Shown: positions 42,544-50,577 of the stretch, in pieces
How the letters are laid out: each line of letters starts with the position of its first letter
Position numbering within the stretch: the stretch's first letter is position 1
Source of the DNA: Methylobacterium dankookense
Lineage (GTDB): Bacteria; Pseudomonadota; Alphaproteobacteria; Rhizobiales; Beijerinckiaceae
Direction of reading: 5' to 3'
Length of the DNA: 64,000 nucleotides
Assembly (NCBI RefSeq): GCF_902141855.1
Contig: NZ_CABFVH010000017.1
Coordinates: 1-64,000 of the forward strand
The notes under the pieces: generated by a model
The model's database searches: none
What the model saw: the letters and a program-made list of their open reading frames with translations, nothing else
What the model was told of the DNA's origin: nothing
Made by a program: the position numbers and the translations under genes

Positions 42544-43974
42544 ATGTCGCCCCGCACCCTCTACGACATGCTGATCGACGGCCACACGGTGGCCCGGCTC
42601 GACGACCGCTCCGGCCCGGGCGCCGAGGTGCTGCTCTACATCGACCGCACCGTGCTCAACGAATACACGAGCCCGCAGGCCTTCAGCGGGCTGCGCGAGG
42701 CGGGCCGCCGGGTCTGGCGGCCGCAGGCCGCCCTCGGCGTCGTCGATCACGTCAACCCGACCGCTCCGGACCGCAACGCCGAGATGCCGGATGCCGGCGG
42801 CGCCAACCAGGTGCGCTACTTCGCCGAGAATTGCCGCGACTTCGGCATCGAGCTGTTCGACGTGCTCCACCCGCTCCAGGGCATCGAGCACGTGGTCGCG
42901 CCCGAACTCGGCTTCATCCTGCCCGGGATGGTGGTGGGGGCGGGCGACAGCCACACCACGACCTACGGCGCGCTCGGCGCCCTCGGCTTCGGCATCGGGA
43001 CCTCGGATATCGAGCACTACCTCGCCACCTCGACGCTGCGGTACCGCCGGATGCGCACCATGCGCGTGACGCTCGACGGCACCCTGGCGCCGGGCGTGAC
43101 CGCCAAGGACGTGGTGATGGCGCTCATCCGCCGGATCGGCGCCTCCGGCGCGACGGGCTACGCGGTGGAGTTCGCCGGGCCCGGCATCGCGGCGCTCTCC
43201 GTCGAGGGGCGGATGACGATCTGCAACATGGCCGTGGAGGGCGGCGCCCGCGGCGTGATCATGGCGCCCGACCAGGCGGTGTTCGACTATCTCGCCGGCA
43301 AGCCCAGGGCACCGAAGGGAGCAGCCTGGGACGCGGCCGTGCGGCACTGGTCGACCCTCCGCAGCGACCCCGACGCGGTGTTCGACCGCGAGATCCGCCT
43401 CGACGCGGCCGAGATCGAGCCGCTGGTGACCTGGGGCATCAGCCCGGACCAGGCGGCCCCGGTCGGCGGCCATGTTCCCGACCCCGAGGCGGAGCCCGAC
43501 GCCAACCGCCGCCGGGACATGGCCCGCGCGCTCGCCTACATGGACCTCACGCCCGGCACCGCGCTCGAGACGGTCGGCATCCAGCGCGCCTTCATCGGCT
43601 CCTGCACCAATGCGCGCCTCTCCGACCTGCGCGAGGCGGCCGGCATCCTGCGGGGCCGGCGCATCGCCGCGGGCGTGCGCGGCATGGTCGTGCCCGGCTC
43701 CTCCAGCGTGCGGCGCGCCGCCGAGGCCGAGGGGCTCGACCGCGTGTTCATCGAGGCCGGGTTCGAGTGGCGCCAGTCCGGCTGCTCGCTCTGCCTCGCC
43801 ATGAACGACGACGTGCTGGCGCCCGGCGAGCGCTGCGCGTCGAGCACCAACCGCAATTTCGAGGGGCGTCAGGGCGCGGGCGGCCGCACCCACCTGATGA
43901 GCCCCGCCATGGTCGCCGCGGCCGCGGTCGCCGGCCACCTCGTCGACGTGCGGCGCCTCGCCCGGGAGCACTGA
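42544..43974 (+). CDS. LeuC-like hydratase large subunit
   Basis: A 476-aa aconitase-superfamily protein matching 3-isopropylmalate dehydratase large subunit. Iron-sulfur cluster Cys are in FIGSCTNARLSDLR and the pair in SGCSLCLAMNDD. GDSHTTTYGALGALGFGIGTSDIEH, LAPGVTAKDVVMALI and MTICNMAVEGGARG are also typical. It forms a [4Fe-4S] enzyme with the LeuD-like protein. Because the genes follow dctA and a dicarboxylate-type regulator rather than leucine genes, the true substrate may be maleate, citraconate or another C4/C5 acid, as in known LeuCD-type maleate hydratases. That reassignment is inference; leucine synthesis cannot be excluded. Confidence 0.85.
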   Translation: MSPRTLYDMLIDGHTVARLDDRSGPGAEVLLYIDRTVLNEYTSPQAFSGLREAGRRVWRPQAALGVVDHVNPTAPDRNAEMPDAGGANQVRYFAENCRDFGIELFDVLHPLQGIEHVVAPELGFILPGMVVGAGDSHTTTYGALGALGFGIGTSDIEHYLATSTLRYRRMRTMRVTLDGTLAPGVTAKDVVMALIRRIGASGATGYAVEFAGPGIAALSVEGRMTICNMAVEGGARGVIMAPDQAVFDYLAGKPRAPKGAAWDAAVRHWSTLRSDPDAVFDREIRLDAAEIEPLVTWGISPDQAAPVGGHVPDPEAEPDANRRRDMARALAYMDLTPGTALETVGIQRAFIGSCTNARLSDLREAAGILRGRRIAAGVRGMVVPGSSSVRRAAEAEGLDRVFIEAGFEWRQSGCSLCLAMNDDVLAPGERCASSTNRNFEGRQGAGGRTHLMSPAMVAAAAVAGHLVDVRRLAREH

Positions 43975-43977
43975 GCC

Positions 43978-44586
43978 ATGCAAGCCTTCACCACCGTCGC
44001 CGGCCCGGCCGCCCCGCTTCCGGCCGCCAATGTCGACACCGACGTGATCATGCCCAAGCAATTCCTGAAGGGCATCGACCGGAGCGGGCTGAGCCGGGGC
44101 ACCTTCCACGACCTGCGCTTCGACGCGCAGGGCGCGCCTCGCCCCGACTTCGTGCTGAACCGCCCGGAATGGGCGGAGACCCGCTTCCTCGTGGTCGGGC
44201 CGAATTTCGGCTGCGGCTCCTCGCGCGAGCACGCGGTCTGGGGTCTGATGCAGCTCGGCATCCGGGCCATCATCGGCACCACCTTCGCGGGCATCTTCGC
44301 CGACAACGCGGCCAATAACGGGCTGCTGCTGATCGGCGTCGACCTCGCGGAGGTCGCCACGCTCGCCGACCTCGCGGCCGACCCGCAGCGCAACCGCCTG
44401 GCCATCGACCTGCCCGCGCAGTCGATCCTGGCCGGAGACCTGCGCGTCCCCTTCGAGATCCCGCCCTCGCGCAAGGACGCCCTGATCCGCGGCCTCGACG
44501 CCATCGGGACGACGCTCGATCAGGCCGCGACGATCCGCGCCTTCGAGGACCGCTATCATGCGGCCCAGCCCTGGCTCGCGCAGTGA
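43978..44586 (+). CDS. LeuD-like hydratase small subunit
   Basis: This 202-aa protein is the small, swivelling subunit of the same hydratase. [40 protein letters not shown], and [20 protein letters not shown] are the LeuD signatures, including the 'GCGSSREHA' substrate loop. It starts three bases after the LeuC-like gene stops, so subunits are translated together. The residues after the GCGSSREHA loop are usual for the family. No sequence feature separates isopropylmalate from other substrates. Confidence 0.87.
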   Translation: MQAFTTVAGPAAPLPAANVDTDVIMPKQFLKGIDRSGLSRGTFHDLRFDAQGAPRPDFVLNRPEWAETRFLVVGPNFGCGSSREHAVWGLMQLGIRAIIGTTFAGIFADNAANNGLLLIGVDLAEVATLADLAADPQRNRLAIDLPAQSILAGDLRVPFEIPPSRKDALIRGLDAIGTTLDQAATIRAFEDRYHAAQPWLAQ

Positions 44587-44596
44587 GGTGCGGACG

Positions 44597-45481
44597 ATGA
44601 CGAGGGATCCGTTTCTCGAAGGATTTGCGCTCCGCGACATCGATGCCGACGGCGTCCGGATCCGCGCGGCCGTCGGCGGCTCAGGTCCGCCACTCCTCCT
44701 GCTGCACGGGCATCCGCAGACGCACGCGACCTGGCACGCCGTCGCCCCGCAATGAGCCGAGCGCCACAGCGTCGTGGCGATGGACCTGCGCGGCTACGGC
44801 GATTCCGACAAGCCGGAGGGCGGCGCGCGTCACGCCAACTATGCCAAGCGTGCCATGGCCGCCGACGCCGTCGCGGTCATGCGGAGCCTCGGCCATCCGC
44901 GCTTCGCGGTGGTCGGGCACGACCGGGGCGGGCGCGTGGCGCACCGCATGGCGCTCGACCATCCGGAGGCCGTCACCCGGCTCGCGCTGTTCGACATCGC
45001 GCCGACCGCGACGATGTACGCGCGCACCGACAAGGCCTTCGCCACGGCCTATTTCTGGTGGTTCTTCCTGATCCAGCCGGCGCCGCTGCCGGAGCGCCTG
45101 ATCGAAGCGGATCCGGAATTCTTCCTGCGCACCCATGTCGACGGACAGTCGAAGACCCCGGGCAGCCCGAGCGCGGAGCTCTTCGCCGAGTATCTGCGGG
45201 TCTACCGGGACCCGGCGACCCGCCACGCCATCTGCGAGGATTACCGGGCGGCCGCGACCATCGACCTGGAGCACGACGCGGCCGATGCCGACCGGCGGAT
45301 CGAGGTTCCCCTCCTGGCGCTCTGGGGCGCGAAGGGCACGGTGGGGCGAACCTACGACGTGCTGGCGACGTGGCGCGAGAAGGCCACGGATGTGCGCGGC
45401 CATGCACTCGAATGCGGCCATACCCTGCAGGAGGAGCGGCCCGATCTGGTGCTCGCCGCGCTCGACAATTTCCTGTCCTGA
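44597..45481 (+). pseudogene. Haloacetate dehalogenase-like hydrolase gene with in-frame stop
   Basis: The frame from ATG 44597 encodes the start of a fluoroacetate/haloacetate dehalogenase-like alpha/beta hydrolase ([20 protein letters not shown]), is broken by TGA 44753-44755, and continues in the same frame as VVAMDLRGYGDSDKPEGG, then GHDRGGRVAHRMALDHP (nucleophile Asp), YFWWFFLIQPAPLPERLI (cap) and ECGHTLQEERPD (His). The stop falls where relatives have a Leu before 'AERH'. Everything after looks intact, so the mutation is recent or a sequencing error. Restart at ATG 44774 would give a protein lacking the oxyanion HGHP loop and most probably inactive. It follows leuD-like by 10 bases. Confidence 0.8.
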
Positions 45482-45603
45482 TGCTCCGGCAGCAAGATCC
45501 GCTATCGGCTCGCATACGATCGGGCACACGACACGTGAAATCCCGGCCCGGAGCAGACCTCGGAAAGATCTGCCTTTCCGGCTCGGGCCGGATCCCGCAT
45601 CGC

Positions 45604-46070
45604 TCAAAGCTGAGCCTCCAATTCGGAAGACAGCCGGTCGGCGGATTCACGCAACCGGGATTTCAACGCGTCCGCGCGCTCGCGGGTCAGTCGGGATGAC
45701 GGGCCCGAGAGGGCGAGGGCACCGATCAGCCGCCTCTCGGTGCCGAAGACGGGCATCGCGAGGGAGGCCACATGCGGATCGGTGATCCCGGAGGTGTCGA
45801 GGGGCAATGCGATATCGGCGCGGGCCGCCGGATTGCGGTCGTTGAAGGCCGACAGGACCTGGGCGATGGCGGAATCGTCCATCGGCCTCATGTCGCCGGG
45901 CCGGACGTTCATCCTGAGCGGGGATGGGGAATCCGCCCGGAACAGGCACAGCCGCTGGTTGCCGCGGCGGATGTAGAACGACGCCGTCTCGAAGGACTCG
46001 GCGGCGAGCCGCTCCAGGACCGGGACGATCCGCTCCTCCAGCGCGAAGGATTGCTGGTAGACGGATCCGA
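45604..46070 (-). pseudogene. IclR-family regulator remnant, effector domain only
   Basis: The minus-strand frame encodes an IclR effector domain: SVYQQSFALEERIVPVLERL, AAESFETASFYIRRG, then GLS-like PHVASLAMPVFGTERRLIGA and a closing helix. The N-terminal winged helix is missing; at about 46070 the frame runs into DNA that codes on the other strand for a piece of an amidohydrolase. A later ATG (45912) could give a 102-aa fragment with no DNA-binding region. It lies downstream of the dehalogenase-like pseudogene, convergent. Confidence 0.75.
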
Positions 46071-46118
46071 CAGGCGCAGATCCTCGTCGCCAATCCAGCC
46101 ACGCTCTACCGCTTCTGA
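46071..46118 (+). pseudogene. C-terminal scrap of an amidohydrolase
   Basis: The plus-strand frame ending at TGA 46116-46118 encodes QILVANPATLYRF. This is the familiar end of amidohydrolase-2 family proteins ('-N-P-A-x-L-Y-G-F'), including 2-pyrone-4,6-dicarboxylate hydrolase-like enzymes. Only about 16 codons remain, directly joined to the broken end of the IclR gene. Confidence 0.5.
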
Positions 46119-46184
46119 GCGGGGACAGCCGGCAGGCCCATGACGAAGGCCTGGATCGACGCGCCGACCAAGTGGGCCCCGCTG

Positions 46185-46694
46185 CTACAGGAGCTGGCCG
46201 GGCGAGGCCCCGGCCCCGGCGCGTTCCAGGCCGAGCAGGTGCCTCTTGATGTCGAGGCCGCCCGCGAAGCCCGTCAGGGCGCCGGCCGATCCGATGACGC
46301 GGTGGCAGGGCGCGATGATCGAGATCGGGTTCTTCCCGTTCGCGGCGCCCACCGCACGGGAGGCGCCCGGCCGGCCGATCTGGCGGGCGATGTCGCCGTA
46401 GCTGCGAGTCTCGCCGAAGGGGATGGTCAGCAAGGCCGCCCAGACGCTCTTCTGGAAGGCGGTCCCCTGGAAGTCGAGCGGCACCGCGAAGGCCTTGAGC
46501 GTTCCCGCGAAATAGGCCGCCAACTGGCGCTCCGTCTCCAGCAGCACGGGATGGGACGGGTCCTCGACGAGGGGCCCGAGCCGGACCCGCGCCGGGTCGT
46601 CGTTCTCCCAGAGGATGGCCGAGAGGCCGCGGTCGCTCGCGATGACCGTCAGGGCGCCGACCGGCGACGCCACCGTCGTGAACGCATAGCTCAT
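46185..46694 (-). CDS. ogt: Methylated-DNA-[protein]-cysteine S-methyltransferase
   Basis: A 169-aa suicide DNA-repair protein that takes methyl groups from O6-methylguanine. The Ada/Ogt-type fold is present: an N-terminal ribonuclease-like region (1-85), FQKSVWAALLTIPFGETRSY, the 'AxA-N' helix SRAVGAANGKNP, and IIAPCHRVIGSAGALTGFAG with acceptor Cys130. The His131-Arg132 pair and the Asn of the active loop are conserved. GGAGGA precedes ATG 46694. It is a stand-alone gene, next to decayed catabolic remnants. Methylotrophs face endogenous alkylation, so the enzyme is expected. Confidence 0.94.
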   Translation of the reverse strand: MSYAFTTVASPVGALTVIASDRGLSAILWENDDPARVRLGPLVEDPSHPVLLETERQLAAYFAGTLKAFAVPLDFQGTAFQKSVWAALLTIPFGETRSYGDIARQIGRPGASRAVGAANGKNPISIIAPCHRVIGSAGALTGFAGGLDIKRHLLGLERAGAGASPGQLL

Positions 46695-47100
46695 GTCATC
46701 CTCCGCGCCCGTTCCCTTCTGTAAGCCCCTGCGGATGACCGGGCGACCCCAGCGGCGCGGGGTCGGCCGCGCCCGCCGGTGAAGCGGAGATCGGGACCGC
46801 CCTCAGGCGTTGGCGCCGCCGTCGCCGGAAGGACAGGGGCCGCCCCACGGCATCGGCGCCACGATGATAGGATCGAGGTCATCGCCCTCGTTCTCGCCGG
46901 ATTGACGACGCTCGGGACCTACGCCGCCAACCGCCCTCACGGCATGGCGTTGGCCTCCGCCTGAGTTGACGGGATCGTCGCCGTTACCGCCCGAGGGATC
47001 AATCCCCGCGGACAGTGAGTTAGATATTCACTGTACGAGCGGGCGGGGGCGTTCCAGGCGCGCCCTCCCGCTCTCTGCGAAGGGACGTGGATCGATCGAC
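46695..47100. other. Intergenic region upstream of the sigma-factor gene
   Basis: About 400 bases. A short plus-strand frame (46779-46964) has no start signals or recognisable protein. I found no clear EcfG-type GGAAC/CGTT promoter by eye, though the last 100 bases should include the sigma gene's promoter. Confidence 0.4.
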
Positions 47101-47802
47101 ATGCTGATAGCAAGCGGACTTGGTCCGGCTCGCCCGGATCGGACGGCGGCAGAGCCTGCCACGCTGCCCCTGGCCGTGCGGACGCATCTCGGGACTCAGT
47201 TGCAGGCGGCCTATCTCGGGCTCGTCGCCTCCGATCCGCCGCAACACCTGCTCGGTCTGATCCAGGCTCTCCAGGGGAGCCTCGCGTCCCGGGCCGATGC
47301 GCGCAGCGCCGCCTTCCGCGACGGGCTGACGGCGGCGTTGCCGTCCTTGCAGGCCTTCGCGCAGTCGCTGGCCGGAAATCCGGGACGGGCGGACGATCTC
47401 GTGCAGGAGGCGCTGCTGAAGGCCTGGGCCAACCAGGACCGGTTCGTTCCGGGCACGAACCTGAAGGCGTGGCTGTTCACCATCCTGCGCAACCAGTTCT
47501 ACAGCGAGTGCCGCAAGCACAAGCGCGAGGTGGAGGACGTGGACGGCACCATCGCGGGCCAGCTCGTCGCCCCGGCCGCCCAGGAGCACGGATCGGACCT
47601 TCAGGTGGTCCTGTCCCACATGGCGCGGCTCCCGGCGCCGCAGCGCGAGGCGCTGCTCCTCGTCGGCGCGCAGGGCCTGACCTACGAGGCCGCCGCGGAG
47701 GTCATGGGCTGCCAGACCGGCACGGTGAAGAGCCGGGTGAGTCGCGCCCGCGCCTATCTGGTCGAGCGGCTGGAGACACCGTCGGCCCTGGTCTCGGCTT
47801 GA
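47101..47802 (+). CDS. EcfG-type (ECF15) sigma factor with N-terminal NepR-like segment
   Basis: A 233-aa protein. Residues about 72-233 are an ECF sigma factor of the alphaproteobacterial general stress response: region 2 (RADDLVQEALLKAWANQDRF, PGTNLKAWLFTILRNQFYSE, CRKHKREVEDVDG) and region 4 (LPAPQREALLLVGAQGLTYE, GCQTGTVKSRVSRARAYL). Residues 26-57 (VRTHLGTQLQAAYLGLVASD and following PPQHLLGLIQAL) match the NepR anti-sigma core, 'IG-x-x-L-x-x-x-Y' and '-V-x-x-x-P-x-P-x-x-F-x-x-L'. NepR normally is a separate protein that masks EcfG until phosphorylated PhyR binds it. A fused form could be self-inhibited. ATG 47101 is the only good start covering this segment. No phyR is in the window. Confidence 0.85.
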   Translation: MLIASGLGPARPDRTAAEPATLPLAVRTHLGTQLQAAYLGLVASDPPQHLLGLIQALQGSLASRADARSAAFRDGLTAALPSLQAFAQSLAGNPGRADDLVQEALLKAWANQDRFVPGTNLKAWLFTILRNQFYSECRKHKREVEDVDGTIAGQLVAPAAQEHGSDLQVVLSHMARLPAPQREALLLVGAQGLTYEAAAEVMGCQTGTVKSRVSRARAYLVERLETPSALVSA

Positions 47803-47819
47803 ACCCGATCGAAGAAACA

Positions 47820-47844
47820 GCCCCCGCACCATCAAGGCGGGGGC
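47820..47844 (+). terminator. Terminator-like hairpin after the sigma-factor gene
   Basis: GCCCCCGC (47820-47827) pairs with GCGGGGGC (47837-47844), 17 bases after the sigma-factor stop codon. The stem is very stable; no T run follows, so termination would be factor-assisted. Confidence 0.55.
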
Positions 47845-48044
47845 GCGCTACAAATCAGTCGAGAACTCCCCGCATCAGGTCGCGTGCGGATTGGCTGGCT
47901 GCACACATGTCCCGCACTCAATCCCGCTGCAAGTCGCGGCGGGTGCGGCCGGATACAGTGAAAGCCATATCTTGAACTTCAGGAATAGACCGCGCATGAC
48001 AGGGGCACTCCCCCAGCCCGCAGCCATTGTCCCCTGTTTTGCCC

Positions 48045-48254
48045 ATGCCGCGCCGCGCGTCCTATCGGATCATCGAACGTCCTGACGGCCGGTTCGACAT
48101 CGCGGTGACGCTGGCCGGGGGCGGCACGCAATCCCGCGAGGGACTGGCCACCCGGGCGGAGGTGTCATCCGCCCTGGCGATGCTCCGCGACCTGATGGCG
48201 GCTTGCGGAGCCGACCTCGTCGAGGAGCCGACGCTCGGCCTCGCCGCGGAATAG
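48045..48254 (+). CDS. Small hypothetical protein, 69 aa
   Basis: A short protein starting MPRRASYRIIERPDGRFDIA, then a beta-strand/turn pattern and a helix with one Cys (LMAACGADLVEE). Proteins of this shape, with 'Y-x-I-x-E-R-x-D-G-x-F-x-I-x-V', are common in Methylobacterium and Bradyrhizobium and have no known function. The ATG lacks a good ribosome-binding site. It converges on the XRE regulator gene with 12 bases between. Confidence 0.6.
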   Translation: MPRRASYRIIERPDGRFDIAVTLAGGGTQSREGLATRAEVSSALAMLRDLMAACGADLVEEPTLGLAAE

Positions 48255-48266
48255 GCCCGGTCGCGG

Positions 48267-48563
48267 TCAGTCCCCGAACAGGATCTCGAAGGTCTGGGGA
48301 TCGTAGAAGCGCATCAGGCTCTTCACGAAATCCCGCGCATCCACGCCGAGCGCTTCCGCCCAGATCCGGTAGCGGTCCGGGGGCACGCGCCCGCGCCCGG
48401 TCTCCAGCTGCGAGATGAACGTGTAGTAGTCCGCACCGACCTGGGCGGCGAGCTGCCTCTGCGACAGGCCGCGCTTCTCGCGCAGCTCCTTCAGGAACCG
48501 CCCCCCCTCCCGGCGCAGCTCCTGCACCTCCTCCGAGCCGAGACGTTGCTGGTGGACATACAA
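48267..48563 (-). CDS. XRE-family small transcriptional regulator
   Basis: A 98-aa protein with a Cro/C1-type helix-turn-helix in the middle (about 25-75): FLKELREKRGLSQRQLAAQV, GADYYTFISQLETGRGRVPP and RYRIWAEALGV. The end (ARDFVKSLMRFYDPQTFEIL) is typical of a small alphaproteobacterial group often found alone. ATG 48563 has AGGAG upstream with slightly long spacing. It is divergent from the type I secretion operon starting at 48811 across 247 bases, so it may regulate that operon. Confidence 0.88.
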   Translation of the reverse strand: MYVHQQRLGSEEVQELRREGGRFLKELREKRGLSQRQLAAQVGADYYTFISQLETGRGRVPPDRYRIWAEALGVDARDFVKSLMRFYDPQTFEILFGD

Positions 48564-48810
48564 GCGTCGAGACTCCTACCAGCACAGATGAGGCCGAGTG
48601 GTACAGTAATTTCTATATGTGGCTGCGGCAGCCGACGTCCAGTCGGCGGCGTGGCCGATCCTGCCGGCCCTGGTGGCATACCTTGGAACACAATAAGCCT
48701 GCCCTAAGATATCTGGGTGGGTAGGCAAGAGATCGGGTCGCGCTCGGCGCCCGGAGATGGGCCGGCTGGCCGGACGATCCGGGTATCCGAACCCCGCGCA
48801 GGGAGATGCC

Positions 48811-50574
48811 ATGAGCGGTCGTGCGGCCGAGTCTGTCTTGAAGGACGGCCTGCGCGCGATCCGGCCCGTTCTGCTGACGGTGTTCGTCTTCGCCTTCTTC
48901 ACGAACCTGCTCCTGTTCGCCGCGCCCCTGTACATGCTTCAGGTGTACGACCGGGTTCTCCTGAGCCGGAACGAGGCGACGCTGTTCGGGATCACCGCGA
49001 TCGCGGCCTTCGCGCTCGCCGTCTATGCCGCGCTCGAGATGCTCCGCGCGCGCCTGCTGGTGCGGGGCGGGATGATCTTCGACCGGACGGTCGCAGGGCC
49101 GGCCTTCGAGATCGTGCACCGGGCGGCGCTGCTCCGGCCGCAGGCGGGGCACGAGGCGGCTCTGCGCGATGTCGACGTCCTGCGCGAGTTCCTCACCGGC
49201 GGCGCGCTGCTCGCCCTCTGCGACCTGCCCTGGGCCTCGCTGTTCCTGGTCGCCTGCTTCATCCTGCATCCCTGGTTCGGCTGGATGGCGCTGCTCGGGG
49301 GCGCCACGCTCCTGGGACTGACGCTCCTCACCGACCTCACCACCCGGCGGCCCCTCGACGCGGCGGGCCAGGCCGCCCGCGAGGCCGGAGAGCGGGCGCG
49401 CGCGACCTTCCGCAGCGGCGAGGTGCTGCGGGCCATGGGCATGCTCGGCGCCCTGCGCGCCCGCTGGCACCGGCGCCACGACGAGGCGATCCGGCTGCAG
49501 GCGCGCGCGAGCGACCGGGCCGGGTTGACCACCGCGGCGACGAAGTTCGCCCGCATGTTCCTGCAGACGATGGTCCTCGGCCTGGGCGCCTACCTCGCCA
49601 TCCACCGCGAGATCTCCGCCGGCTCGATGATCGCGGCCTCGATCATCATGGGCCGCACGCTGGCGCCGATCGAGGCGGTGGTCGGGCACTGGAAGAGCTT
49701 CACGGCGGCCCGCGGCAGCTATGCGCGGCTGGCGGAGATGGTGGCGCGCGTCGGGCCGGAGCCGCAGCGCCTGATGCTGCCGCGCCCGCGCGGCCTCGTC
49801 GAGACGGAGAACCTCGTCGTCGCGGCGCCGGGCTCGCCGGCGGCCATCCTGCACGGGGTGAGCGTCCGGCTGGAGCCCGGCAGCGTCGTCGGGATCATCG
49901 GTCCGAGCGCGGCCGGGAAATCGACCCTGGTCCGGGCGATCACCGGCGTCTGGCCCGTCGCCTCCGGCGCGGTGCGCATCGACGGCTCGGACCTCCGGCA
50001 CTGGGATCCGCAGGCGCTCGGGCAGCATGTCGGCTACCTGCCGCAGGATGTGGAGCTGTTCGACGGCACGGTGGCGCAGAACATCGCCCGCTTCGGCGCG
50101 CAGGACGATGCCGCCATCGTCGCGGTCGCGCAGCGGGCCGGCTGCCACGACCTGATCCAGGCAATGCCCGAGGGCTACAACACCCGGATCGGGACGGGCG
50201 GGCACGGCCTCTCCGGCGGCCAGCGGCAGCGCATCGCCCTGGCGCGCGCCATGTACGGCGCGCCGAGCCTCGTCGTCCTCGACGAGCCGAATGCCAGCCT
50301 CGACCAGGCCGGCGAGGCCGCCCTGATGCGGGCGGTGGCGGATCTCCGGCAGCAGGGGACGACGGTCGTCATCGTCACGCACAAGGTCGGCCTGCTGGCG
50401 GGAGCCGACCTGATCCTGATGCTGGATGGCGGAACCCTGCGCGGCGCGGGCCCGGCGGACCAGATCCTGGCGCAGGTCGCCGGCCCCCGTCCGGTCCCGG
50501 CGCTGGTCGCGGCCGGCAATCCGCCGCCGCCCGAGGTCCGGCGCGTGGCCGAAGCCCAGCGCAGCGCGGGCTGA
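48811..50574 (+). CDS. Type I secretion system permease/ATPase (PrtD-like ABC protein)
   Basis: A 587-aa ABC exporter. Membrane domain (about 20-310) with six helices, beginning FVFAFFTNLLLFAAPLYMLQ and VYDRVLLSRNEATLFGITAI as in PrtD/AprD proteins. The nucleotide-binding domain has Walker A GPSAAGKSTL, signature LSGGQRQRIALARAMYG, Walker B LVVLDEPNASLD and H-loop VTHKVG. No C39-peptidase domain is present, as usual for PrtD. It should secrete a protein in one step with an HlyD-type adaptor (next gene) and TolC. ATG 48811 is preceded by AGGGAGA. Confidence 0.93.
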   Translation: MSGRAAESVLKDGLRAIRPVLLTVFVFAFFTNLLLFAAPLYMLQVYDRVLLSRNEATLFGITAIAAFALAVYAALEMLRARLLVRGGMIFDRTVAGPAFEIVHRAALLRPQAGHEAALRDVDVLREFLTGGALLALCDLPWASLFLVACFILHPWFGWMALLGGATLLGLTLLTDLTTRRPLDAAGQAAREAGERARATFRSGEVLRAMGMLGALRARWHRRHDEAIRLQARASDRAGLTTAATKFARMFLQTMVLGLGAYLAIHREISAGSMIAASIIMGRTLAPIEAVVGHWKSFTAARGSYARLAEMVARVGPEPQRLMLPRPRGLVETENLVVAAPGSPAAILHGVSVRLEPGSVVGIIGPSAAGKSTLVRAITGVWPVASGAVRIDGSDLRHWDPQALGQHVGYLPQDVELFDGTVAQNIARFGAQDDAAIVAVAQRAGCHDLIQAMPEGYNTRIGTGGHGLSGGQRQRIALARAMYGAPSLVVLDEPNASLDQAGEAALMRAVADLRQQGTTVVIVTHKVGLLAGADLILMLDGGTLRGAGPADQILAQVAGPRPVPALVAAGNPPPPEVRRVAEAQRSAG

Positions 50575-50577
50575 GCC

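Noticed and set aside
40744..44640. A minus-strand frame of about 1300 codons opposite dctA, leuC and leuD
   Set aside because: It mirrors well-defined plus-strand genes; its product is His/Asp/Gly-rich and matches nothing. Such antisense frames are normal in GC-rich DNA.
44753..44755. TGA as a selenocysteine codon
   Set aside because: Relatives have Leu rather than Cys here, and no selenocysteine stem-loop is evident.
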